Shown piece by piece: positions 1 through 12,100 of a stretch of 64,000 nucleotides of DNA. Each line of letters opens with the position of its first letter. Position 1 is the stretch's first letter. The translations under genes and the position numbers were made by a program. Below the pieces are notes generated by a model. The model was not told the origin of the DNA, made no database searches, and worked only from the letters and a program-made list of their open reading frames with translations. Source of the DNA: Chenopodium formosanum. Taxonomy: Eukaryota > Streptophyta > Magnoliopsida > Caryophyllales > Amaranthaceae. The stretch is taken from NCBI GenBank assembly GCA_024500155.1, contig CM044872.1:50907460-50971459 (forward strand). The letters are read 5' to 3'.

Positions 1-125
1 AATATAATAAGCTATGCACTAATATTTCTTATTAATTACAACAACTGAATAATTCTTGCAAGGTTATCGTCTATACAAATAAACATGTCATTGATGTCAT
101 GTTTTAATTAATGAAGTTGACAAAG

Positions 126-667
126 GGCCTAAACCCTCTTAACAACCCTAAACCATAAACATGAAACTCTAACCCTAAACCATACACCTCTTAACAACCC
201 TAAACCGTAAACCTGACACTCTAACCCTAAACCCTACACCTCTTAACAACCCTAAACCGTAAACCCTTAACTTTAACCCTCACAACCATAAACCTTAAAC
301 CCTAACCCTAAACTCTAAACTCTCTCACAATCTGTACTTTTTGAATAAACTATCAATTTACTTGTCTTAATTTCATAATAGTCAAAACTTAAGTCGTTTG
401 AACTATTAATTTATATTATTGTATACGAACTTATTGTTTCTAAAATAAAATGGAGTAAACTCTAACCCTAACAACCATATACCCTAAACCCTAACCCTAA
501 CCCTAAACCCAAACCCTAAACCTTAAACTCTCTCACAACCCTTACTTTTTTAATAAACTATCAATATACTTGCCTTAATTGCATAAGATTTAGAACTTAT
601 GTCGTTTGAAATATTTTATTATATTATTGAATATGAACTTATTTTTTATAAAATAAAATGGATTAAG
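126..667. repeat. Degenerate telomere-like repeat, two-copy composite
   Basis: Many variants of the plant telomere heptamer (CCCTAAA and the near form AACCCTAAACC) occur at about 126-335 and again at about 460-540. Each block is followed by a related AT-rich segment of about 125 bp (339-460 and 541-667) that shares the motifs AATAAACTATCAAT, GTCGTTTGAA and AAAATAAAATGGA. The whole is therefore a tandem duplication of a telomere-like block plus an AT-rich spacer. The repeats are too degenerate for an active telomere, so this is an interstitial or subtelomere-derived block. There is no coding capacity. Confidence 0.75.
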
Positions 668-1048
668 ACAAACCAAATACATACTAGTAGTCGTGTTTGG
701 TTTTCGGATTTTCCGAGTTGTATTATATTGTTCCTATATTGGAGAACGATCTCCCTATGAATGAAAGCTAAGTGCCTTCGAGCCTCATTTAAAAAAACAA
801 AATACATACACCGTTACTATATTGTTCGAACATGGTAAAAACAAATCACTTAGTTTAAGTTTATTAACTAATGAACTAAATGTGCACTTAAGATCATGTG
901 TGCGTGAAAAGGTGTCTTATGATAAGGAATTGTGACCATCGGATCAACAATTTATGGTCATCAAGAATTTTCAAGTACTAATAGTTTGTTATTAAAAAAA
1001 ATTGGCATAAAAAATCAAGAGATACATGTACTCACTAATGCATATTCC

Positions 1049-1082
<34 letters not shown>
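1049..1082. repeat. (GT)n(AT)n microsatellite
   Basis: A run of nine GT dinucleotides passes directly into an AT run. It is a compound dinucleotide microsatellite. Confidence 0.9.
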
Positions 1083-2360
1083 TGGCTGGAAATAAGAAAT
1101 ACTATAATCATTACTATTTACAATTAAGAAATGCATGTATTAACTTTTTTTTTTTTTTTCATTATAGTATTTAAAGATCATTAATATATATTTTTCTTAA
1201 CCATTTTTAAACAAAAGAAAAACTGGATAACCGTACATACAAGTTAAAACTAATAAAATTTATTACATATGTATAATTATACGAAGAGAATTTCTAAATT
1301 TGCAATTCGCATATATGATATACTAATACACTATATATATGCATAGTACATCGAATCTAAATCAAAGGCTGCAATTTATTAACTAGTAATCATGTCTCGC
1401 ATTCTCTCTTAGCTCTACCAAACCACATAGACAAACCCTTCCTCCACACCTCCACCATCCTAATTTTCCATTATATTACAGTACATGGGATAAATGAGAA
1501 TTTAGTTTTTCGTAATTTTGTACATATGAGACAACTAGTAATCATGGCTCCCTCAATGTAGATATTTAAGTTAAGCATTGGAAAAAAAACAGAAAGTTAA
1601 TTAATTCCCCAACAATAATTATTCCATTAAAGAACGTGGAAAGAAGTCAAAAACATTAATTACTCTTTGTTTTATTTTTTACTCTACCTAATCTTCCACA
1701 TAAGCTGCCATGTAATAGGGTTGGTAACCTTGAGGGTTAACGCAACATTTTCCAATCTCTACAGATAGATCCATATAAGCGGTAAAATTGAGACAAAGGG
1801 AGTATTCTTATCATTTATTCATGTCAATGATTGAAATTATTTTCCCATCAAATTATCGGCTATAATCATCCTCATTCATATATTTATTGTTAGAATTTAA
1901 GTAAGACAAGACAATAAGATTGTTGTACAAGTTACAACAACTGTTGTGTCCCACTGTCCCATTTTTATTAAGAGAGTCCTAAATAATTAAGGAGTATTCT
2001 AATTTCTAAGACAATGTCGATCATAATAAATCCGTACATTGTAGATGATTATATTTTAACTTACTCTATCTCACAATTTTTTTGTTATTAATATTGTTCT
2101 TCATTTCTGTTTTCTTGCTTCTTTGAGTGTAATCGTTGAAATTATTTATATTTCTCAAAAAGTAGAGAGTCCCAACTCTGATCCCACCAATTATTGGTAT
2201 GATGACATTTGAATATTTTTTGATAGGTGATGAGGTAAGTTGGTTGGCAGATGATTATGGAGCGTAGAATTTGGCAATGATAGAGGATTTAGATCAATCA
2301 AAATATAATTTCAAAAGTTAAATAGCTAGTCCTTTATTCGTCTCTTTAAGTTTACCCTTC

Positions 2361-2402
2361 TATTATTATTATTATTATTTTTTTTTTTTTTTTTTTTTTT
2401 TT
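2361..2402. repeat. (TAT)n followed by a poly-T tract
   Basis: Six TAT units run directly into about two dozen T residues. It is a simple repeat with no sign of function. It could be the reverse-strand poly-A tail of an old retroposon, but I see no retroposon body beside it. Confidence 0.85.
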
Positions 2403-5019
2403 GGTGTTTATATGTACGAGCCTTTAATGAATTCATTACTTTACTCTCACATTTACTATGTTGAATTTAAATCTTTATTACTATAATCAACAATTTTACA
2501 TAGTTAAAGTTTAGTACAACGACTATATTCTAATACGATAAATAAAAAGGAACAAAGAGAGTAATAACGAGCAGTAAGAATATAAGATAAGGTTTATCAA
2601 TCCACCATCCTTTTTATTCCCCTTTCTCCTCCTAATTAGTAGCTAGATTGATTTTGTCCCCTTTACCCCACCCCCAATCTTTACGGCCAGCCGACCATAT
2701 TGTTCACTTTGTATTTATATGAATTTATTACTTATATTAATAGATCATCATGGTCTTATTATAACACCACTAAATATGGAAGAACAATTGTTGGGTCACA
2801 CACTACATACTGTAAAAGTGCTTTAGCAATATAAATATATTTCATTGGATTGTGTTTTACTACTTCAATTAGAGCGCGTTGTAGAATTTAGTCAAAACTC
2901 AAAACTACTCCGTAGCAATAATAGTGTGTGAATGCAATCTTTTTATGCCTACGAATCATCCAATTTTAAGCAGATAATGATTTTTAGTTTGTACTAGATT
3001 AAGCTCGTCATTTGGTATAACTTACAATAATGGACTATTACTGTGGTATTTATTTATTTGGTTACTTATATAGATGTGTGCAAGTTAAGCTAAGGAGTAG
3101 ATGGGTTAGATTTGGATCGGATTATAGTGTATGATATGTATCTACGAGTTCATTTGAATTGATGGTTTAGGTTTGAGTTTCTTTACAATTGATTTTCTAA
3201 ATTCTTTTATAATACGTGTTGCATGTATATAAATATTAATTGTAAAGCGTTTTTATTTAAAGTAGTTTAAACTTTTAATGTAACTAACTTAGAATATATA
3301 CCTATTGAAGTTAAAATCTTATATATGAAAAAATGTATCTTGGTCACTTGCCTCGCTATTAGCTTAAGTAGTTGATTTGATATCATTCACATTTAGATAA
3401 TCTTTTGTGACAAATGAAATCAGTTTAAATCTTTTTAGATGAATAGTTTGATTTTTGTATAGTTGTCAGTTTTGTAAATAAACAATTGTACGTATAGATT
3501 TAGAATTTTTATGTGTCAAATATGCTTTAACCTTTATTACCCTATCAAAAAATTGAGTAAAAGATTATATTCCATTGATTTCATATTGTTGTTCATACTC
3601 TATATTGAAGATGTTTTTCTAATTACTAAAAATAAAAAAAGAAAAATTTAACACATGTGTTTTAGAAAATTCTTCATATTCTGATATTTGTGAATCTAAT
3701 GTACCCTAAAAGGGGATTGATTGATAGAAAACAAACAACTGTCCTGGATTATTAGTAATAACATATATACGGTGGTATCATATACCCTGTATGATTATGC
3801 ATTCAAATTTTGCATTCCTATCTTTTTTATATTTAACAACAATAACAAAATTCATATACATATTGAAAATTTGGAATCCATTCATATAATACACACTCCA
3901 AGTTATTCTTTTATATGCAATTTTTTAACGGAGTATTTTTTTAATTAGAATTGAAAATGTAAGTCTACTAGAAAATGTAAAGAGGATACAATCAATTTTA
4001 CTTTGATTAAGATACAAATCAATCACGCATTTCAGTATAAAAAAAAACGGCGATTTCTTATATACAATAAACCTTACCTTGTGTAACACACAAACAAAGC
4101 TACTCTGTATATTTTAATATTTTTGTTTATATTAAGTAATTGCACCTTATGATGTTATGATTGAGCTAAAAATTTTAAAGTACCACCGTTTATATATATG
4201 CACCATATTAAAAATCAAAGTCTTATTAGCTAAGAGCATTGTAATAAAGTTATCAGCTCAATTCTTTCAAGGAATTGGGATAGAGATAAGTAGGAAGCTA
4301 CCAATTAACTTATCCGTATTAAAAGTTACAGTCAAACAGAACCTACAATCTTAAGATATGTTCCATATCATGAGTAGGGCTTGCCATGTACCTTCCTAGA
4401 AAAAACTTGATCGATCGTTCCATACAAGTCAGAACCCCACTATACTATATTATGACTGGCTACCCAACAAGGCCACAAGTAAGAAAGGCCCACGACCACG
4501 AGGCAGTCCCACAGTACATTAGGGGAAACAATGATTAGATAAACAAGAATTAGGAGAGACATCAGACATGTTCATCTGACGTACAAACAAACAACCACAA
4601 ATTAATTTGACCAGGTACACCAATTTTATTTATTTTAATTAAATAATCTTTAATCATAATTATCTTGGTTTTTTTACTTTCCAACTCACTTACAATTTAC
4701 ATTTTATGAGGTCAATCCAAAATACTTTAACAATTTATTACTACTTATACACAAGTCAAACATTATCACGTGAGATCTTGTTAGATATTTTCAACATGCA
4801 TGTGGTATCTTATAGGTTAGTGAAACAAAGAATAACAGAAGGAACAGATTGAGCAAAGGCCCTATTCTTAACTTCTTTTAAGTTTCTAGATAGAACAGAG
4901 TAGATTCAACATACCAAATTTCAACACAACAGAGCAGAATGAGTCAGCAAAACAGAACAACTCTAAAGAACAACGCCTATCGAGTATATAAGGACAACTA
5001 TAAAATTTTCAATATTATA

Positions 5020-5362
5020 CTCCCTCTGTTCCTTAATATATAGCCTCATTTCTTTTTTGGGTAAATCAAAATACAATGCCTCTTTCTATTTAAAGGTTGT
5101 ATTTTTGACATTTTTACCCTCTTTTTGATGAGTTATCATTTTTTTTTCCCTCTACTTTTTTGTACTTTTAACATTAATTTCCAACACTTTCTCTCTCTAT
5201 CTCTTCAATTATTCCCAACCACTTTTTCTTTCTCTCTAAACCTCTCTAATCCCACATGCACATATTTACTTTTAATCATTAGTTTTATATGGAGTAAAAA
5301 TTACAACTATTTAATTTTCACACAAAAATTAAAAGATATTTTATATTAAGGGACGGAGGAAG
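5020..5362. mobile_element. Stowaway-type MITE (343 bp)
   Basis: The element starts CTCCCTCTGTTCCTTAATAT and ends with the inverted counterpart ATATTAAGGGACGGAGGAAG. It is flanked by TA on both sides (5018-5019 and 5363-5364). CTCCCTCCGT-type termini with a TA target duplication are diagnostic of Stowaway MITEs mobilised by Tc1/mariner transposases. The interior is CT-rich and non-coding. Confidence 0.85.
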
Positions 5363-7330
5363 TATTAGGTACTGATAGTGTTACGGTGGGTTCTTGAAAT
5401 TAGGTGCAATGAATATATAATATGGATCATGATCATATATTATATACAGTGAAAAAATATGATCATATGATAAGTGCATGGTACCAATATGGGGGGCTCT
5501 TATTTTTTGGCCCCTCGAATGGGTGGCATACGGTTATGGCAATTATATGCTTAGTTAGTTGGATCACACCAAAGTATTCACATGCAATACTGGTGGAGGG
5601 GCTCTTAAAATCATGGCACCCCATTTTTTATAGTTCACTAATTTATATTATATGGTATATCTACTTCATATATTTGTGACTTTGAGTCATGATCACACTT
5701 TCCTCCCATTAGGTTACGTGGCTATTAGCCTATTACCATATTATTGGGACGTATATTTCATACGAAGTATTAATTGTCTTATTTAAGGGTGCGGTGTTAG
5801 ATAAGGTTTCTTTCTTGTAGAAATGGAAGTGTTTGGAAACTTGTCTATTTTTATAGTCGGTAAAATGTACTCAAACGGTTTTGAAGTGTATGCATCCAAT
5901 ATATTTTACACGAATTTTTAGTATTGATTGGCTGGATTTTATGGGTTGGTAAAATTGTCATTCAGCCTGTTATTGATGAGAAAGTAAAATAATAAAATTT
6001 CGTGACTATATATTAAATATTAAGAACACCGATAATATTTTTAGGTATATTTATTAATAATAAAAAATAAAAGATACGTATAGATATATAGGGACAGAGA
6101 AACTAGGCAAGTAGCTCACATATTAGCTTGCACTCGATTGCTTATAGAAAAATAAAATATCTTTTAAGATCGGTATTACTCAAGCTGATGAGCGAATTGA
6201 ATAGAACCAATTAGAAAATAAACATAATTATCATTGATTAATGCTTCTCTAGTTTATGTGTCTCATTATTTGTTAGTTATTCCGATCCATATACAACGTC
6301 CATGTGATAAATTTGACTACGCGAAAAAACTATAATGTACAACAGACAAACACCAGAAAAATCATCAACTTAATTGACATAGACCAATCACAAACATCAT
6401 GCTATTAATCTCCATTAGAATTTATGTTTACTCCTTTGTAACTTCATGAAGAGGAGAGGGCAACCGGCCACCGGCCTAGGGATGCTGTGGACTCCTACAC
6501 GACACGGCGCCACCACGGCCTCACTCCGAGCCTCCACGTACATTTCATATGTGTTGCTTAGCTTTTAGGTTGCAATAAAGTACATATATGATGCATAGCC
6601 ATCAAAGTATAGGCTGTAGGCAAAGTGTAGGACATTCCTCATAATCAAGAGCAACAACTATCTACTCTTGTTCTCTGCAACATTACATTCTAGTTTTTCT
6701 GATAGTTGAATTTTAAAATAAGACAGACATGATCATCTGATCAATCCACCACTGTCTACATTTAACCCTAACACTTTGAATAAAGTTGCCCTCCTCTTGG
6801 CTCATACATGTAGGACAATTGTGCAACGTAACGTATGCTTTGCCACAATATTTAACTTGCTATTATAATCAAGAATGATTGAATGAACCTAATAATTACG
6901 CATCGATCAATTTTTTGCTATCATAATTTAATCACTTGTTTGGAAATAATAATTACAACAGTAGTCGCACGACCCACGATTTTAAATAAGACTTACCCTT
7001 GTTCTCTCGTTGTTTGAGCTTTTATTAAGGATTTGACTTGTTCGAGCTTTGTTCACAAACATGCTTGTTTGCATTTTAAGTTTAAGTTCAAGGGCTTGAG
7101 CGAACTTGATAAAATAGATGAACCGTAATTTAGCATTAAAAAAATGTTTCTTTCAATTTTTAATGCATTCACTATATTTTATATAAAAAGTTTTAATTCT
7201 TTCTCTAGAAAAAAGATAATGACGGTTCGGACTTGGCAGAGTTTATTTTCATGCCTTTATAGGATGAAATAATTAGTAAATTTTACAAATATGTACGAGA
7301 AAAAAATGTATAAATATACTTTTTAATATA
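5363..7330. other. Intergenic DNA, no gene recognised
   Basis: No gene or bounded element was found. A GC-rich patch of about 90 bp at 6449-6541 stands out from the AT-rich surroundings, but it has no long open frame and I cannot identify it. From about 7000 there are several GAGCTTTGTTC and CGAGC motifs that resume after the MITE at 7331-7587. They suggest an older hAT-like repeat whose ends I cannot fix. Confidence 0.5.
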
Positions 7331-7587
7331 CTTCCTCTGTTCTTTTTTTATTGCACCATAAGAGATTTTACGCTTGTCAATGCATTACTTTAGCTATCAA
7401 TATCTTCAATTATACTTTTGTAAAAATTATAAAAATTTGATATTTGAAAAGTAGAGTTCGATACGAATCTAACTAGATCCCACATGACTATATTTTTCCT
7501 AATGTATAAATCACAAATGATGGTCAAAGAAGATTAAGTGAATAGTGTAAAAGTCCTAATAGTGCAATAAAATAAAAACGGAGGAAG
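7331..7587. mobile_element. Stowaway-type MITE (257 bp)
   Basis: The termini are CTTCCTCTGTTCTTTTTTTA and the inverted form ending AAAACGGAGGAAG. There is a TA duplication at 7329-7330 and 7588-7589. Next to each end the interior carries GCACCATA and GTGCAATA, extending the inverted repeat. It is non-coding and lies inside a more diffuse GAGC-rich repeat. Confidence 0.8.
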
Positions 7588-8517
7588 TAATAGAGATTTT
7601 TCAAGCTTTAACCGAGTTATAATCGAGCATGATGAGCAAGCTTAAAAACGAACTTAAAATAGCTGTTCACGAACATTATCGAGCTGAACATGATATTGTA
7701 TGAGCTTTGTTCATTTATTTGACAAGTTGTTCAACCTTTTTTGTTATATGACAAATAACTGATAAGTTTTGACTGTTTGCGAATGTATTAGCTCATTACA
7801 CCTCTACGGCCCTACCTGAGAAATAGACCAATAGTCCAATAGTTAGGCATGGAGGTTTACCAGCGACCACAAAGCAGGAAAGGTCGGAAGTGGTGGCGCA
7901 GATCAAGGAGAGAGAATGTCGGCAGATTCATTAAACTAAATGAGACGGTTTCCTTCTTTCCTACTTTCCTGCAATCATGCTTTACCATAATTTGCCAGAA
8001 TTGTGAAAGATTCAGCTTCAGTGTGAAATGTTTCTTACTGCATACTTTCTTTCCTTTTCAAACACTTCCATGATCATTATTATTTTACATTTTTATATGT
8101 TAAAATTATTATTAAAAAAAAAAAATTATACTTCGTATTTTAAAATATTAATCGAGATGAATTTAATATAACTTTGGGAGTATCGGGACTTATTCCATAC
8201 TTTTTTTTTTTTCCTTTGAACTAGTTTTATCAATCAACTTTCAAGTTAAGTTATTCAAAATAAATTGGGCCTAAACAACGCTTATCACGCTATACACTAA
8301 ACGTGGACATAATTGTTACTTGCAAAGTTACAAGATAGCCCAGTTTTACTAAAACTATTAATGTGGGCTTTTCTAGCCATAGATATTGGGCCTTTCGGGG
8401 TCCATTCATTCACACTTTGAAGTGTTTTTTTTTTTTTTCCGTTTTTCTAAAACCATTCTTCCAAACTTCCCGAGTCCCATAGCAAAGTTAGGTATGAATT
8501 CAACTGTTCGAAAGGAA
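7588..8517. other. Intergenic DNA, no gene recognised
   Basis: This AT-rich stretch has several homopolymers. Open frames at 7849-8073 and 8386-8694 are low-complexity and match no family that I recognise. Confidence 0.5.
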
Positions 8518-9002
8518 TCTATACTATTATTTAATAACAAGAACTTTTACAAACAATATACGCTGCCATGTGTCCTATTCTTATTGGTACACTTTTATTT
8601 TTATTTTTTTTCTTTTAATTTTTTATTCCTTCATTTATTGTATCGCATTTCACTAAAGAGTCACTTTTATTTTGTAATTATCCTTTTCAACTAATGAAGT
8701 TAGTTTCTTCTAAAAATAATTATTCACTCGCGTTTCTTGGTTGGTTCTATCAACTACTTATGTGGAGTAAGAGATAGTTAATTCTTATTATGTATCTCTT
8801 CATGTATCTTTTTTACGTGAAAAAATATAAAATTGAAAATATGAAACAACATCATTATTTTTACAGCTATATACCACTTTTGTATTCATAAACATTTTAA
8901 TTTAATTCCAACTGAAGAGCATTCTCAATGTACAATTGAATCCGTACTAATAAACATTTTAGCAAAAAATTTAATCCGTGCATATCACGGGCTAAATACT
9001 AG
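8518..9002 (+). mobile_element. Short non-autonomous Helitron (485 bp)
   Basis: The 5' end TCTATACTATTATTTAATAA is typical of plant Helitrons and is preceded by A. The 3' end is CTAG (8999-9002) followed by T. Twelve bases upstream is a hairpin with stem CCGTG (8976-8980), loop CATAT and CACGG (8986-8990). TC start, 3' hairpin, CTRR end and insertion between A and T without target duplication together define Helitrons. There is no Rep/helicase coding sequence, so this copy depends on an autonomous element elsewhere. Confidence 0.8.
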
Positions 9003-9103
9003 TTATGTCTAATATACTTGGGACTCCATCATATAGATTCATAATTAATGTGGTACCAGATTCTAAGATTTAGATGCAAATACAATCTGTTACGGTCATG
9101 TAT

Positions 9104-9226
9104 GTTCTGTTCACCTTATTTTCACTTATTTCAGGTCTAAAAAGTTAAGAAAAAATGAGTTTTGATAATAGATAATCAATTTTAAATTAAAATAAGTTCA
9201 GATAAGAAAAAAGCAGGTGAATAGAA
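9104..9226. mobile_element. Possible small MITE (GTTCT...AGAAC ends)
   Basis: The 5' end GTTCTGTTCACCTTATTTTC is matched by the inverted 3' sequence AAAAGCAGGTGAATAGAAC. A related unit lies at 39207-39464. No convincing target duplication is visible, so the boundaries and superfamily are open. Confidence 0.4.
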
Positions 9227-10039
9227 CTATCCCTAAAAGAAGACCATTGTTATCATTAGGGATGTCGAATGGATCTTGGGCATGAGGGTCGCATGGTACG
9301 TTAGGAGATATCATGAAGCCATAAGGGCAACAACATAACAGGGTTGCCCATGCGTAATACTACATGAGTACCGTGAGGGATCTAAACACAACGTTTTAAA
9401 AAAAAAGGCAAAATACTACGAGTACAGTGTTTAAACCATACGTCCATACTACATAAGGATTAATATAAAAAATAACACAATGTTGGAGCACATCATTATA
9501 TGTTAGCAAAATAACATAAGATTCAATCCAAAATAACACAATTAGTTTTTAAGCAAATTAAAATAACATAGAGACTAATAATATAAAAATATAACACAAC
9601 TTTTTAAGTAGAATAACATAAGATTATTGAAATTAAGTTTAACACAAGGTAATTCAAAATAACAAAGGTTTAATTTTAATAATAATAAAATAAAATATTT
9701 GTATTAAAATAATCAAAATATATTAGCAACAACATCTAAACTTTGAAAATAAGACAAGTGTTATGTAAAATAAATAAAATCACGTAAAGTTTAAGACAAA
9801 AAATACAATAATTAAGCAATATATTGTTTTCAAAAAAGATAAATTAAGCAATATAATGGAATGATTAATTATAAATAATAGCACAATGTTTAGAAAAATA
9901 GTACAAGTTCTCGACAAATAACACAAGGTCATTTAAGCAAATTAGTACTCCATATAATGTTTACAAAAAACTAACAAAACGATCAATATAAAAACTAACA
10001 CAGGTGTTAAGAATAATAACACAAGTATTTGGTTAAATA
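9227..10039. repeat. AT-rich region with dispersed ATAACACAA motif
   Basis: Between about 9460 and 10030 the motif ATAACACAA or close variants recurs at irregular spacing, always on the same strand. There is no reading frame. It looks like an old degenerate repeat rather than a regular tandem array. Confidence 0.5.
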
Positions 10040-10130
10040 CTACCTCCGTTACATATTATGTGCAACTTTTTGGTATTATTTGTGAAATAAAAAATATTCC
10101 AAAGTTGCACATAATATTTAACGGAGGTAG
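10040..10130. mobile_element. 91 bp hairpin MITE, copy 1
   Basis: The ends CTACCTCCGTTACATATTAT and its inverted counterpart, finishing AACGGAGGTAG, are flanked by TA (10038-10039 and 10131-10132). Nearly the whole element folds into one hairpin through TGTGCAACTTT and AAAGTTGCACA. Copies at 46992-47082 and 58079-58176 share the layout. The CTACCTCCGT end and TA duplication suggest a minimal Stowaway-like element. Confidence 0.8.
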
Positions 10131-10510
10131 TAATACAAGTTTTCGGTAATATAAAAAAGTTTATAATCAACTATTTCAATTCAAATATATATGTTCAAAC
10201 ACGTTTCAAATAACACATATTCAACTTACTGTACACAAGTAATTTAATATTTTTTTGTAAAAAATGATTAAAGATTGAATTCAATTCAAATCTATTTATT
10301 GTGTTTCAATCTTATTTGTTATGCATGTTTTTTTTTTCATTTCTATGAAAATTCATGGATATTAATCCATTTCAATGTTGTAAAACTGAAAATTTAAATT
10401 CAATAATTTATTGAAAACTTTTCTGCTGTTTGGAAGAATTTTACTCGTAGTAGTTTTTAAAGTAAATGCAAAATTTGATGTTTATGAAAAATTAGGATGA
10501 CTTTTTTCAT

Positions 10511-10548
10511 AAAAAAAAAAAAAAAAAAAAAGAGGGGGGGGGGGGGGG
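10511..10548. repeat. Poly-A tract abutting poly-G tract
   Basis: About 21 A residues run through GAG into 15 G residues. Such tracts are unstable, and the exact lengths in an assembly are unreliable. It lies in a stretch (10380-10720) of imperfect repeats of TAGTTTTT and GATGTTAATGC motifs, with no gene. Confidence 0.8.
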
Positions 10549-10737
10549 ATGATTTAAGTAGTTTTTGATGCAAAATTTGATGTTAATGCAAAATTTTGTG
10601 CTTGTTTGGATGATGGTTTTAGTAGTTTAGATGTTAATGCATTTGCAATAATTTTAGTAGTTTTTATTGAAATAAGGATGATTTTATATGATGTTAAACT
10701 CAAGGTTTGAGAAATTAGAGATCAGAGATAAAAGATG

Positions 10738-11920
10738 AAAATTTTTCCATGGAGGCGGATGCACGATGCTCCGTGTATCCGTGTTTTTTAAAAAGGGCGG
10801 AATGAACGTCTAGTTGTTCAGTAAAGAACATACAGTTATTTTGTAAAGAACATCTAGTTATTTTATAAGGAACATCACATATGGTTGTATGTATTGTAAT
10901 GAACATATAATTGTTTTGTAAAGAACATATAGCTATTTTATAAAAAATATCCAGTTTTATATGTTTTGTTTTGTAAATCTAAAGAACATCTGTAATATTA
11001 ATAAAGAACATGATAATATTAAAGAACATTTTTCATATAATAAATATACATTTTGTAAAAATGATCATGTAATTATATGAAAAAGAACATTATTTTATTG
11101 TATTATAATGTGCATTTAATTATATTCTAATGAACATATGTGTTATAATGTTGCTTGCAGGTTTAATGTACATTGTATTATTTGAATCATGCAAATATAT
11201 GAAAAAGAACATTTTATTGTATTTTAATGTACATTGTATATTTAGATCTACAAATTATTCTGAATTTGTCTATTTGCTTGCTTTCTTCTTCCAAAATGTA
11301 TTAATTGGTCTATCTTCTTCAAGAACTTCATTTTATTTCTCATTGCAACAACAAAACCACATAAATCGCAAATTAATTCCTAATAAAACCAAAAATTACA
11401 ATTTTCAGCCAAATTTATAAAAAAAAGAAACACTCAACCTCAAAATAAACAAGTATGAATGTCGAATCTGGTCTTACCTTTCGTTTTTATCTGTCATCTT
11501 GAACAATTTTGGACTCAAATTTTCGAATTTCTTGAAATTTAGCTTGAGGTTTGAGGAATTTAAACGGGTTTGAAGTTTTGTTTGGAGAGAGAAAGTGAAC
11601 TATTGGTTAAAAAAAAAACTAAAATGATTTGTAATTAATGTATGGTAAAATAAATAATTACAGTACTATTTATCTATTCTTTATATAAAAAAATTCTGTA
11701 AAAAAAACTATACAAAATTGTTGCACCAAAATTTCGTGTACATTATAAATGAACATTATGTTCTTTTATATATATGTCCATGTACATTATAAATGAACAT
11801 TATGTTCTTTTATATACCCATGTACATTAGAATACAACTGCATGTACATTCCGCCTTTTTATAGTTTTGGAGCGGATGCACCATACGGATCGTGCATCCC
11901 CCTGCATGAACCACCCATTG
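10738..11920. mobile_element. TIR element with an 11 bp target duplication (1.18 kb)
   Basis: The 11-mer GATAAAAGATG occurs directly on both sides (10727-10737 and 11921-11931). Inside are inverted GGATGCACGATGCTCCGTGT-type and GTGCATCC-type regions near the ends, with GGGCGGAATG and CATTCCGCC further in. The interior is AT-rich with many copies of AAAGAACAT. No transposase is present. A long duplication points to a Mutator-like (9-11 bp) non-autonomous element, but the terminal 20 bp pair poorly, so the class is uncertain. Confidence 0.6.
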
Positions 11921-12100
11921 GATAAAAGATGGAGAAAGAAATGAAATCGAAATTATGATTTTTTTTTAAGGTTCAATTTCACTATATAGTCTCACCTATT
12001 CTTATTATAATTTTGTTCTAAACTTATGTTATTATATTTTAATTTGTTGTAATAGGTTGGAGTACTATGAGCATAGTATTCCAAGACTATCTTATACTAA

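Larger units (their letters stand above)
668..5019. other. Gene-free AT-rich intergenic DNA
   Basis: I see no conserved protein, no RNA gene and no element with clear ends in this stretch. It is AT-rich with short homopolymers and two simple repeats, which are listed separately. The short open frames here (65-80 codons) have low-complexity or hydrophobic composition expected by chance. Confidence 0.6.

Noticed and set aside
8386..8694. Open frame of 102 codons, Phe-rich
   Set aside because: It crosses the 5' end of a Helitron and T-rich tracts; no homology and no splice structure.
9460..10030. Recurring ATAACACAA motif as a possible CRISPR-like or regular array
   Set aside because: Spacing is irregular and units are degenerate; this is plant nuclear DNA, where CRISPR arrays are not expected.
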